Shown here one piece after another: positions 45,439 through 53,671 of a stretch of 64,000 nucleotides of DNA; position 1 is the stretch's first letter; each line of letters opens with the position of its first letter. The DNA is from RGIG4079 sp045531405 (GTDB lineage Bacteria; Bacteroidota; Bacteroidia; Bacteroidales; Muribaculaceae). The notes beneath the pieces were generated by a model. It ran no database searches, was not told where the DNA came from, and saw nothing but the letters and a program-made list of their open reading frames with translations. Position numbers and translations under genes: made by a program. The stretch covers positions 1 through 64,000 of the forward strand of contig JAZSDX010000066.1 in NCBI GenBank assembly GCA_045531405.1, in the 5' to 3' direction.

Positions 45439-46734
45439 ATGTTGAAAATTTATTTCAAACAAGCGATTGAATTATTGAAGCAACACAAACTGTTCTCGGG
45501 TATATATATTTTCGGGACAGCACTTGCTATTGCTTCAACAACAATCATCGCAGTGGTGGCATATTTAGATATTGCACCACTTTATCCCGATGAAAATCGA
45601 GAGAATGTGTATTATGTAAATCATTTATGTGTTAAAAAGAGGGACGAACGAGGTATGTCGATATCTGGCTATTCGATTAAAGCCGTAAATGAGTGGTTTT
45701 ACTTGTTGAAAAACAAGAAAGAAGTATCGGCAGAATATGGATTTGTCGGTAGTGAGATGGTTAAAACGACAAAAGCAAAAGCCGAGTTATATGGTAGATA
45801 TACCGACCCAGCTTTCTTTCGTGTGTATAATTTTAATTTTGTTGCAGGGCGTCCATTTTCTCAGTCTGAATTTAATGGAAGAATGAAAAAAGCAGTAGTT
45901 TCAGATGTGTCGGCAGAGAAATTATTTGGTTCGGTTGATGGAGCAATTGGGAAACCGATTACGGTTAAAGGTAAAGAATATACAGTATGTGGTGTTTACG
46001 AGGAACCGAGCATGATTGTATCGCAAGCTTTTGCCGGAGTGATATTGCCATATACAACAGCCGATGAATATGATACAGCCGATGCGATTTTTCCTTATCT
46101 TGGTAAATACAAATTTAGAATTCTTGTTGAAAATGATACACAAGCCGAAGCTTTGAAATCTGAGATTGGGGAACTTATGCGTCAATTTAATTCGGTTAAT
46201 ACTGAGTTTGAAATATGGTTGGGAGATACTGGTTTGGAAACGGTTGTGATAGAGGCAAAAAGTTGGTCCACGTTTTATAGTTCAACCGGTTGTAAAATTA
46301 TATTTGCCGTGATATTTATTTTATTATTGGTCCCGGCTTTGAATTTAAGTGGACTGATTTCTGGACGAATGAGCATGCGAAGTCTCGAACTTGGAGTGCG
46401 TAAATCATTTGGTGCAACCCGAGGTAAATTATTGAGGCAGGTAATGTGGGAAAACTTGTTTCTAACGTTAATGGGAGGTGTTGTTGGCTTTATCTTATCG
46501 TGGGTGTTCATATATTGTTGCAAAGATTGGTTGTTTATGGTGATTGTGCCCGAATTGGAAGGAATGTCGGGAAACACAAATGTTAAACTTACAATTGAAA
46601 TGATATTTGCACCATTGGTATTTTTATTTTCATTCCTTGCATGCGTGGTTTTGAATGTGATGAGTGCATATATTCCGGCTCGAAATGCATTAAAACGACC
46701 TATTGTAGAATCATTAAACGCTAAAAATAATTGA
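45439..46734 (+). CDS. ABC transporter permease, MacB/FtsX type
   Basis: The protein has 431 residues. One N-terminal membrane helix (about 21-42), a large periplasmic MacB-like domain (about 45-280) and three C-terminal helices (about 284-306, 335-357, 385-408) give the FtsX layout. The cytoplasmic loop RSLELGVRKSFGATRGKLLR is the ATPase-contact region. It probably pairs with the next gene's permease as a heterodimer. Three bases separate the two genes. Confidence 0.9.
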   Translation: MLKIYFKQAIELLKQHKLFSGIYIFGTALAIASTTIIAVVAYLDIAPLYPDENRENVYYVNHLCVKKRDERGMSISGYSIKAVNEWFYLLKNKKEVSAEYGFVGSEMVKTTKAKAELYGRYTDPAFFRVYNFNFVAGRPFSQSEFNGRMKKAVVSDVSAEKLFGSVDGAIGKPITVKGKEYTVCGVYEEPSMIVSQAFAGVILPYTTADEYDTADAIFPYLGKYKFRILVENDTQAEALKSEIGELMRQFNSVNTEFEIWLGDTGLETVVIEAKSWSTFYSSTGCKIIFAVIFILLLVPALNLSGLISGRMSMRSLELGVRKSFGATRGKLLRQVMWENLFLTLMGGVVGFILSWVFIYCCKDWLFMVIVPELEGMSGNTNVKLTIEMIFAPLVFLFSFLACVVLNVMSAYIPARNALKRPIVESLNAKNN

Positions 46735-46737
46735 TTT

Positions 46738-48048
46738 ATGATAAAAGTAATTATAAAAAACTTGTGGAGTCATCGCAAGGATAATGGTTGGATTTTTGTT
46801 GAACTCATAATAGTTTCAATAATATTATGGGTGTTGCTTGATGTGTCGGCAGTATATGTGTATAATGACACAATGCCATTAGGGTATCAAAACAATCATC
46901 TATGTCGCTTAGATTTGGTAGAATATGGTTCTTCTGAAGCTCAGTATAACGCAGAATACGACAATGCCGATTCCCGAAAAGAGCATGTAGATAGAATTGT
47001 GCGAAAGTTAAAAGCTCAAAAAGGGGTGGAGAACGTAACATATATGTTTACTTCATGGAATTTTATTAATTCAGAGTCAAATATGACGTATGACTATGAC
47101 TTGGGAAATCAAGCTGTTGATACCATGGTGGAGCAGGTCGATGTAATTCGATTTATGCCAGGGAATAACTTCTTTGAAACATACGGAATGGAAGCTGTTG
47201 ATGGAAGTCCATCGGCCGAAGAATTGTCAAAAATGGATTATGGTTATAGTGATATTATTGTTACAGAGGATTATGCACGTCGATTTTTTGGCGATGAGAA
47301 TGCCGTAGGGAAGAAACTCTATTTCGTAAATTGGAATAATGATACGATTTGGAGCCCGATAAAAGGGGTGCTTAAAGATGTAAGACATCAACAATTTCGT
47401 CCGGTAAATAGTTTGGTTTTTCGTCCTCAATATGATTCAAAAGAACCAGAGGTTACAATGGTTGTGAGATTGTCGCCCGATGTAGATGTGAAAGAGTTTG
47501 TAAAAAGCATTGAGGCATCTGATGATTATTATACATCGGGTAATTATTATGTATTTGATGTGAGTTCATACAATGATATGATACGCCAAGTTGGGAGTGA
47601 ATATGAAATATTTAATCGATTGACGTTTGTCCTAACGATATTCTTTATGATAAATGTTGGGCTTGGAATAATGGGTACATTTTGGTTGCAAACACGCAAT
47701 CGCACACGAGATGCCGGAGTGATGCGTTCATTTGGTGCTACACGATGGGATATTAGAAAAATGTTGCTTGGAGAGGGGGCTGTATTATCCACGATAGCTG
47801 TTGCTATAGGCTGTGTGATTTATTACCATATTGCATTAGAATTCCCATTTTTGAGTAAAGCTTTCTCAATAAGATATGATGAGGGGTATAATATCATAGA
47901 TTATTGGGTAACAAACTTTACAGAGCATTTTATTATAATATCATTGTTGTGCTATGTTGTTGTGGTATTAACAGTGTCGGTAGGAATATATATACCGGCA
48001 CGAAAAATTAGTAATGTCAATCCTATTGATGCATTACGAGATGAGTAA
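46738..48048 (+). CDS. ABC transporter permease, MacB/FtsX type, second subunit
   Basis: The protein has 436 residues with the same layout as its neighbour: one N-terminal helix (about 21-41), a periplasmic domain, and three C-terminal helices. The loop RTRDAGVMRSFGATRWDIRK is equivalent to the ATPase-contact region. The end, GIYIPARKISNVNPIDALRDE, is the usual FtsX-family C-terminus. Two different permeases with a separate ATPase are common for such pumps in Bacteroidota. Confidence 0.9.
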   Translation: MIKVIIKNLWSHRKDNGWIFVELIIVSIILWVLLDVSAVYVYNDTMPLGYQNNHLCRLDLVEYGSSEAQYNAEYDNADSRKEHVDRIVRKLKAQKGVENVTYMFTSWNFINSESNMTYDYDLGNQAVDTMVEQVDVIRFMPGNNFFETYGMEAVDGSPSAEELSKMDYGYSDIIVTEDYARRFFGDENAVGKKLYFVNWNNDTIWSPIKGVLKDVRHQQFRPVNSLVFRPQYDSKEPEVTMVVRLSPDVDVKEFVKSIEASDDYYTSGNYYVFDVSSYNDMIRQVGSEYEIFNRLTFVLTIFFMINVGLGIMGTFWLQTRNRTRDAGVMRSFGATRWDIRKMLLGEGAVLSTIAVAIGCVIYYHIALEFPFLSKAFSIRYDEGYNIIDYWVTNFTEHFIIISLLCYVVVVLTVSVGIYIPARKISNVNPIDALRDE

Positions 48049-48082
48049 ATAAGTAAAAATAAAAAATATAAGAAATAAGATT

Positions 48083-48757
48083 ATGAATACAATAATAAAA
48101 CTTACAGGAGTAAATAAAATTTATCGCACAAAAGAAATTGAAACACAAGCATTGGATAATGTAAATCTTGAAGTGGAGAAAGGTAGTTTTGTGAGTATAA
48201 TGGGACCTTCGGGTTGCGGAAAATCAACATTGCTCAACATTATGGGGCTATTGGATAATCCTACAAGTGGTCAAGTTGAGATTGCCGGAGTTGGTGCCAA
48301 TAATATGAATGAAAAAGCTCTTGCATCGTTCCGAAACTCAACACTCGGTTTTGTTTTTCAAAGTTTTCATTTGATTAATTCATTGTCGGTTACCGACAAC
48401 GTTATGTTACCATTGCTCTATCGAAATATGAAAGGGAAAGAACGCAATCGATTGGTTTCTGAGGCATTGGAAAAAGTGGGATTGAGTCATCGTATCAATC
48501 ATCGACCATCGCAACTGTCGGGGGGGCAATGTCAACGAGTGGCAATTGCAAGAGCGATAGTAGGAAGCCCGGAAATAATACTTGCCGATGAACCATGTGG
48601 GAATCTTGATTCTAAAATGAGTGCCGATATTATGGAATTATTGCAACGATTGAATAGAGAATTTGGCAAAACGGTTGTTATGGTTACTCATAATGATGAA
48701 CAAGCACGACAAACTGATCGTATAATAAGATTCTTCGACGGCCGTCAAGTTATTTGA
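48083..48757 (+). CDS. ABC transporter ATPase, MacB/LolD type
   Basis: The protein has 224 residues in a single nucleotide-binding domain. Walker A is GPSGCGKS (41-48), the signature LSGGQ is at 145-149, Walker B is ILADE (166-170), and the switch histidine is in MVTHND. It powers the two permeases encoded just upstream in a pump that works by periplasmic movement (mechanotransmission) rather than transport through a membrane channel. Confidence 0.94.
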   Translation: MNTIIKLTGVNKIYRTKEIETQALDNVNLEVEKGSFVSIMGPSGCGKSTLLNIMGLLDNPTSGQVEIAGVGANNMNEKALASFRNSTLGFVFQSFHLINSLSVTDNVMLPLLYRNMKGKERNRLVSEALEKVGLSHRINHRPSQLSGGQCQRVAIARAIVGSPEIILADEPCGNLDSKMSADIMELLQRLNREFGKTVVMVTHNDEQARQTDRIIRFFDGRQVI

Positions 48758-48776
48758 TAAATCAAAACAATGCACA

Positions 48777-50246
48777 ATGAGAAAAGTTGCATTTATATTA
48801 GTTTGCGTATTTTGTTTTCAGCTGGGTGTCGCCACAACATGCCGACTCACATTGGAGGAAACAATATTGCGAGCACGTTCACATAGTGTTGAGGCAGCAG
48901 TGGCATTAAATGAATTGCGTGCGGCATATTGGGAATATCGCACGTATCGAGCAAATTTGTTGCCGGAGATAAATTTTAATACGATATTGCCAAGCTATAA
49001 TAAAACTTATAGCGCCTACCAACAGGTAGATGGAAGCTATACATTTGTGCGAAATAATAACTTGAGCATGACAGGTAATGTGTCTATAGAGCAAAATATA
49101 TGGCTTACCGGTGGCAAAATTTCATTATCGACATCGCTCGATTATATGCAACAATTAAATGGTGATAAAACCAAGCGATTTATGAGTGTGCCAATTGCAT
49201 TGACTTTGACTCAACCGATATTTGGAGTGAATGATGTGAAATGGTCCCGAAAAATCGACCCATTGCGTTATCAAGAAGCAAAAGCATCGTTTATTTCCGA
49301 AACGGAAAATGTAGCTATTGTTGCGATAAACTATTTTTTTAATTTACTGCTTGCTCGGGAGAATGTAAATATATCGAAGCAGAATATCAATAATGCCGAA
49401 CGACTATATGAGGTGGCAAAAGCAAAGAGGGAAATGGGAAAAATCAGTGAGAATGATTTATTGCAGCTGAAACTTAATTTGCTTAACGCACAAGCCGATT
49501 TGACGAATAATGAAAGCACGATGAAAAGTGCGATGTTTAAGCTATGCTCATTTATTGATTTGAATGGGGTAGATGAGGTTATTCCTGTTGTGCCCGATTC
49601 GATTCCCAATGTAGAACTGCAATATCAAGAAATATTAGATAAAGCTTTGGCAAATAATCCATTTGCGTTAAATATGTCACGACGTCGTCTTGAAGCTGAT
49701 TATGAGGTGGCAAAAGCAAAAGGGGATATGAGGGAAATATCTTTGTATGCCCAAATTGGATTTACAGGAACCGACCAAACTTTTGCCGGTGCATATAATC
49801 CTCTTAAAGATAATCAAGTTGTTGAAGTCGGGGTTAAAATTCCGATACTCGATTGGGGTAAACGTAAAGGGAAAGTAAAGGTGGCACAAAGCAATAAAGA
49901 TGTTATTGAGAATAAATTGCGAAAAGAGTCGATGGATTTTAATCAAAATCTGTTTATCCTAACTGAACAGTTCAATAATCAACGTCAACAGTTGAAAATA
50001 GCACAAGAAGCTGATGAAATAGCTCAACGTCGTTATAATACCAATGTAGAAACTTTTATGCTGGGGAAATTAAGCACTCTTGATTTGAATGATGCACAAT
50101 CGAGTAAAGACCAAGCTCGGCAAAAATGTATAAACGAATTGTTTTATTATTGGTATTACTATTATCAATTAAGAAGCATTACATTGTGGGATTTTGAACG
50201 AAATTGCAGTATTGATGCTGATTTTGATAAAATTATAGATATCTAA
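48777..50246 (+). CDS. TolC family outer-membrane factor
   Basis: The protein has 489 residues. A signal peptide (MRKVAFILVCVFCFQLGVA) precedes two structural repeats with long helices (AAVALNELRAAYWEYRTYRA, NLLLARENVNISKQNINNAE, LKIAQEADEIAQRRYNTNVE) typical of the TolC/OEP fold. It forms the trimeric exit duct for the pump encoded upstream. It lies 19 bp after the ATPase gene. Confidence 0.92.
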   Translation: MRKVAFILVCVFCFQLGVATTCRLTLEETILRARSHSVEAAVALNELRAAYWEYRTYRANLLPEINFNTILPSYNKTYSAYQQVDGSYTFVRNNNLSMTGNVSIEQNIWLTGGKISLSTSLDYMQQLNGDKTKRFMSVPIALTLTQPIFGVNDVKWSRKIDPLRYQEAKASFISETENVAIVAINYFFNLLLARENVNISKQNINNAERLYEVAKAKREMGKISENDLLQLKLNLLNAQADLTNNESTMKSAMFKLCSFIDLNGVDEVIPVVPDSIPNVELQYQEILDKALANNPFALNMSRRRLEADYEVAKAKGDMREISLYAQIGFTGTDQTFAGAYNPLKDNQVVEVGVKIPILDWGKRKGKVKVAQSNKDVIENKLRKESMDFNQNLFILTEQFNNQRQQLKIAQEADEIAQRRYNTNVETFMLGKLSTLDLNDAQSSKDQARQKCINELFYYWYYYYQLRSITLWDFERNCSIDADFDKIIDI

Positions 50247-50261
50247 TAACAAGAAAATGAC

Positions 50262-50269
50262 TATATTTG
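50262..50269 (+). promoter_or_regulatory. -7 box of the response regulator gene
   Basis: TATATTTG fits TAnnTTTG, 22 bases before the ATG at 50292. It could give the regulator a basal supply independent of the sigma-54 promoter of the operon. No -33 box is evident. Confidence 0.4.
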
Positions 50270-50291
50270 TCATCATATAGATTAAAGAACG

Positions 50292-51632
50292 ATGATACTT
50301 GTAGTAGATGATGATTTAGGAATTCGCACTTCGTTGTCGTTGGTGTTGAAACGAAGTGGGTATGAGGTTAAAACAGTAGCTTCTCCGGTGGAGGCAATGT
50401 CGGTAGTGAGAGCTACGACCCCACAACTCATTTTGATGGATATGAACTTTACATTATCGACCGACGGAGTTGAGGGCTTGACGTTGCTTAAACAAGTTAA
50501 GATATTTCAACCCCAAGTGCCTGTTATTTTAATGACAGCATGGGGAAGTATCCAGCTTGCAGTCGAGGGCATAAAAGCCGGTGCATTTGACTTTATTACA
50601 AAACCATGGGATAATTATTCGTTATTGCAACGAATAGAAACTGCCATTAAGCTATCAGAATCATCACAGTCGAGTGAAACAAGTGCTTTTGACCGATGTG
50701 GGATAATAGGTCAAAGTCAACAGCTGATGTCGGTATTAAATACCGTAAAGCGTATATCGGCAACAAATGCGTCGGTATTGATAACCGGAGAAAGTGGAAC
50801 TGGCAAAGAATTAATCGCCGAGGCAATTCATCGCAATAGCCAACGCTCTGAAAACGCTTTTGTGAAAGTTAATTTGGGAGGAATATCTCAAAGCTTGTTT
50901 GAGAGTGAAATGTTTGGTCATAAAAAAGGAGCATTTACCGGAGCCGTGAGTGATCGACAAGGTCGATTTGAAATAGCCAATAAGGGTACAATTTTCCTTG
51001 ATGAAATAGGCGATTTGGATAAAAGCTGTCAAGTAAAACTATTGAGAGTATTGCAAGATCACACATACGAGGTGTTGGGTGATAGTCGTAATCGGCGTTG
51101 CGATGTTAGGGTAATAAGTGCAACTAATGCCGACCTCCGTTCAATGGTTGATGAGGGCACATTTCGTGAGGATTTGTTCTATCGAATAAACTTAATCACA
51201 TTGCATTTGCCTCCATTGAGAGAACGTCCCGATGATATTCCGTTGTTGGTAAATCATTTTGTGCAACGAGTGTGTGAGCAAACCGGATTAAAAACAATAA
51301 CGGTTGATGATTCGGCAATGAATTATCTAAAAGGGTTGCATTATTCCGGAAATATTCGGGAATTAAAGAATTTGGTTGAACGCACATTGTTGGTGTGTGA
51401 TAAATCGAAACTCACTGCCGATGATTTTAGAGCGTATTATGGCATTGAGTCGATGTCTAAATCTAATACGCAACAAATGATGTCGGGTATGACATTAGAT
51501 GATATGGAACGCCAAACGATAGTAAATGCTATTTCGCAGTATAATGGCAATATGACACATGTTGCATCTGCATTAGGTATTAGTCGAGGAGCATTATACC
51601 GACGAATGGAAAAATATGGGATTGAGAAATAG
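50292..51632 (+). CDS. Sigma-54-dependent response regulator, NtrC family
   Basis: The protein has 446 residues. It has a receiver domain (1-120) with phosphoacceptor D50 and ITKPW. The AAA+ domain has Walker A GESGTGKE (166-173), the sigma-54 contact loop GAFTGA (213-218), Walker B FLDEIGD and RERPDDIPLL. A Fis-type helix-turn-helix closes the protein (about 421-441, HVASALGISRGALYRRM). It should bind enhancer sites and activate RpoN promoters. The sigma-54 promoter with an upstream palindrome in front of the export operon is its likely target. Its kinase is probably the convergent gene at 51699. Confidence 0.94.
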   Translation: MILVVDDDLGIRTSLSLVLKRSGYEVKTVASPVEAMSVVRATTPQLILMDMNFTLSTDGVEGLTLLKQVKIFQPQVPVILMTAWGSIQLAVEGIKAGAFDFITKPWDNYSLLQRIETAIKLSESSQSSETSAFDRCGIIGQSQQLMSVLNTVKRISATNASVLITGESGTGKELIAEAIHRNSQRSENAFVKVNLGGISQSLFESEMFGHKKGAFTGAVSDRQGRFEIANKGTIFLDEIGDLDKSCQVKLLRVLQDHTYEVLGDSRNRRCDVRVISATNADLRSMVDEGTFREDLFYRINLITLHLPPLRERPDDIPLLVNHFVQRVCEQTGLKTITVDDSAMNYLKGLHYSGNIRELKNLVERTLLVCDKSKLTADDFRAYYGIESMSKSNTQQMMSGMTLDDMERQTIVNAISQYNGNMTHVASALGISRGALYRRMEKYGIEK

Positions 51633-51660
51633 GGACAATTCTATATGTTTGGTTGATAGT

Positions 51661-51705
51661 GTTTTAGGACCTGTTAAAAATAACGAGTTAAATGAGTCCT
51701 AAAAC
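51661..51705. repeat. 10-bp inverted repeat between convergent regulator and kinase genes
   Basis: GTTTTAGGAC (51661-51670) and GTCCTAAAAC (51696-51705) pair exactly with a 25-base loop. The right arm includes the kinase stop codon. There is no T-run, so a terminator function is only possible. Confidence 0.45.
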
Positions 51706-52994
51706 GAAATAGTGAAGCGGGTAATGCCGTCATCATAGGTGTAGAGAGAGAAATTACAGTTGTGTTTTAGGAGTACTTCTCGAATGAAAATAAGTCCAAG
51801 CCCCTCCCCATTGGGTTTTGTAGAGACGAAAGGTGTAAAAAGCTTGTTGGCGATGTCAGAGGGAATGCCTTTGCCATTATCTGCAATAATTAAGCATGGT
51901 GGATTTGAAGTTGTTGAAATGGAAATTTCGCCATCGTTGCCAATGCTTTCGGCCGAATTTTTTATGATGTTAACAAGCACTTGTTCAAAAAGATTTGTGT
52001 CGATATTAACCATTATATCCTCATTGCAAAGATTGAGAGATAGAGTAATATCCCGATTTAAACAGATACTTTCCATAAAAGCTTTGCTTTTGCTTATACA
52101 GTTGTTGAGGTTGACATATTCAGTTATAGGAGTTGGAATTTTTACAACATTCGCAAATCGAGTAATAAATTTACTTAATCCATAACATCGTTCAATGCAT
52201 ATAGCCATGGCTTCAGAGACATCAATTGAAGAATCATTGGTTGACTCGATTTCATTAATTGAATCAAGAATAGAGGTAATGCCGGTAACACTATTGTTTA
52301 CTTCATGTGCTATCATTCTAATAACTCTCTCATAGGCTTTTTTCTCGGCAGTCATAACCTCTTCGGTAAGACTTTCAATGAGAATAAAAGGACGTTGAAA
52401 TCCTTGGTCAATGAACGATAATCGAGAGCAACGAAATATTTTTGCATTCCCAATTCTGATAGTTTCAGTCGAGCCTTGAGATAGAGCATTAATGCGTTTG
52501 GCGAGAGGTGTATTTATCGTATCAATATTTTTGTTGAGAACCTCTTGGTCGGATTTAAGTTCAAGGTGAGTTATTGCCGATTTATTAATGGAAGTAATTT
52601 TATTGTCAAAGTTTAGAATTATTACTCCCATTGGGGAATTGCTGATTATTAAATCGAGAAAATGGTTTTGTTCTCGCACTTTTAATCGCTCATTTTTTAA
52701 TTGTTGAATCATGCGATTGAAAATCTCAATAATATGGTCGGTGTCTTTTTGTCCAACATGAGATAATCGATTGCTGAAATCTTGAGCACGAAGTAAATCA
52801 AGACCGGTGTTTAGAGCATTAAGGGGTTTCATTACTTTAATATAGAAGTAACATGAAAAGCCTATGCATAAAATTAAGAAACTTTCGGCGAGATAAAAGA
52901 CTGTATTGCTGATTTGTGAGGATATGATAATTAACCCTATCGCAGTGGCGATGAGTAATGCCGTAAGCAGAGTGAATAAAATGCGAAGTCTCAT
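51699..52994 (-). CDS. Sensor histidine kinase, NtrY-like
   Basis: The protein has 431 residues. Two membrane helices (about 5-26 and 32-53) with almost no periplasmic loop are followed by a HAMP-like linker (KPLNALNTGLDLLRAQDFS), a PAS-like domain (about 108-215, ISNSPMGVIILNFDNKITSI), the H-box RMIAHEVNNSVTG (H230), and an ATPase domain with DNGKGIPSD and GEGLGLIFIREV. The small periplasmic part suggests it senses the membrane or the cytosol. The HEVNN motif is typical of partners of NtrC-type regulators, so the convergent regulator gene is the likely partner. It starts two bases after the phosphatase stop. Confidence 0.9.
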   Translation of the reverse strand: MRLRILFTLLTALLIATAIGLIIISSQISNTVFYLAESFLILCIGFSCYFYIKVMKPLNALNTGLDLLRAQDFSNRLSHVGQKDTDHIIEIFNRMIQQLKNERLKVREQNHFLDLIISNSPMGVIILNFDNKITSINKSAITHLELKSDQEVLNKNIDTINTPLAKRINALSQGSTETIRIGNAKIFRCSRLSFIDQGFQRPFILIESLTEEVMTAEKKAYERVIRMIAHEVNNSVTGITSILDSINEIESTNDSSIDVSEAMAICIERCYGLSKFITRFANVVKIPTPITEYVNLNNCISKSKAFMESICLNRDITLSLNLCNEDIMVNIDTNLFEQVLVNIIKNSAESIGNDGEISISTTSNPPCLIIADNGKGIPSDIANKLFTPFVSTKPNGEGLGLIFIREVLLKHNCNFSLYTYDDGITRFTISF

Positions 52995-52996
52995 AG

Positions 52997-53644
52997 TTAT
53001 ATGAGGTTTAGAATTTCTCCGGGGTGGTTTATGATGTTGTCGGCGTAGTGGTTGCGAAGTTCGTTAATGGAGCGGAATCCCCAAGTTACTCCTGCCGATT
53101 CAACACCGGCACGTCGAGCCGTGTCCATATCCACTCCTGAATCGCCGATATATAAAACTTCATCTTTTGGGGTGGGCGATTTTAGAAGTATGTCGAAAAC
53201 GATTGAGGGATCGGGCTTTACTTGGTAACCCTCTTTGTGCCCTTCGATTGCAACCCAATTTTCGTTGGGAAAATAGTGGTTGATAAGACGCACTACTGCC
53301 TCGTGATATTTGTTTGATGCAACTGCAAGTTTGATGCCTCGTTGGCTTAACACTTTGAGTAGCTCGGGAATCCCTTGGTAGGGCTTGGAATGAATAGTGT
53401 CGTGGGCGTTGTAATATTCAATGAAATGAGAGCGAAGCTTTTCGATGTTCTCGGTCGTGCGAGCTTCTTTGGGAAGAACTCGCTCGAGCAGTTTTGTTAC
53501 CCCATTTCCTACATAAAGAGGGTATGATGATATGTTATGAGTAGGGAATTCACATTGAGATAGGGCAAAGTTGGCAGCTTCGCCAAGGTCGCTGATGGTG
53601 TTGAGAAGAGTCCCATCGAGGTCGAAAATCACTAAAGATTTCAT
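52997..53644 (-). CDS. gph: HAD family phosphatase, phosphoglycolate phosphatase-like
   Basis: The protein has 215 residues. The HAD nucleophile motif FDLDGTLLN (D8, D10), motif II VASNK, and motif IV GDSGVDMDTARRAG place it in the HAD superfamily. The helical cap and the DLGEAANFAL region fit phosphoglycolate phosphatase, though pyrophosphatase or sugar-phosphatase activity is possible. It sits between the TamA-like gene (27 bp away) and the histidine kinase gene (2 bp away) in what appears to be one operon. Confidence 0.85.
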   Translation of the reverse strand: MKSLVIFDLDGTLLNTISDLGEAANFALSQCEFPTHNISSYPLYVGNGVTKLLERVLPKEARTTENIEKLRSHFIEYYNAHDTIHSKPYQGIPELLKVLSQRGIKLAVASNKYHEAVVRLINHYFPNENWVAIEGHKEGYQVKPDPSIVFDILLKSPTPKDEVLYIGDSGVDMDTARRAGVESAGVTWGFRSINELRNHYADNIINHPGEILNLI

Positions 53645-53671
53645 TTGAGATGAAAATTAAAGGTTGTAAAT

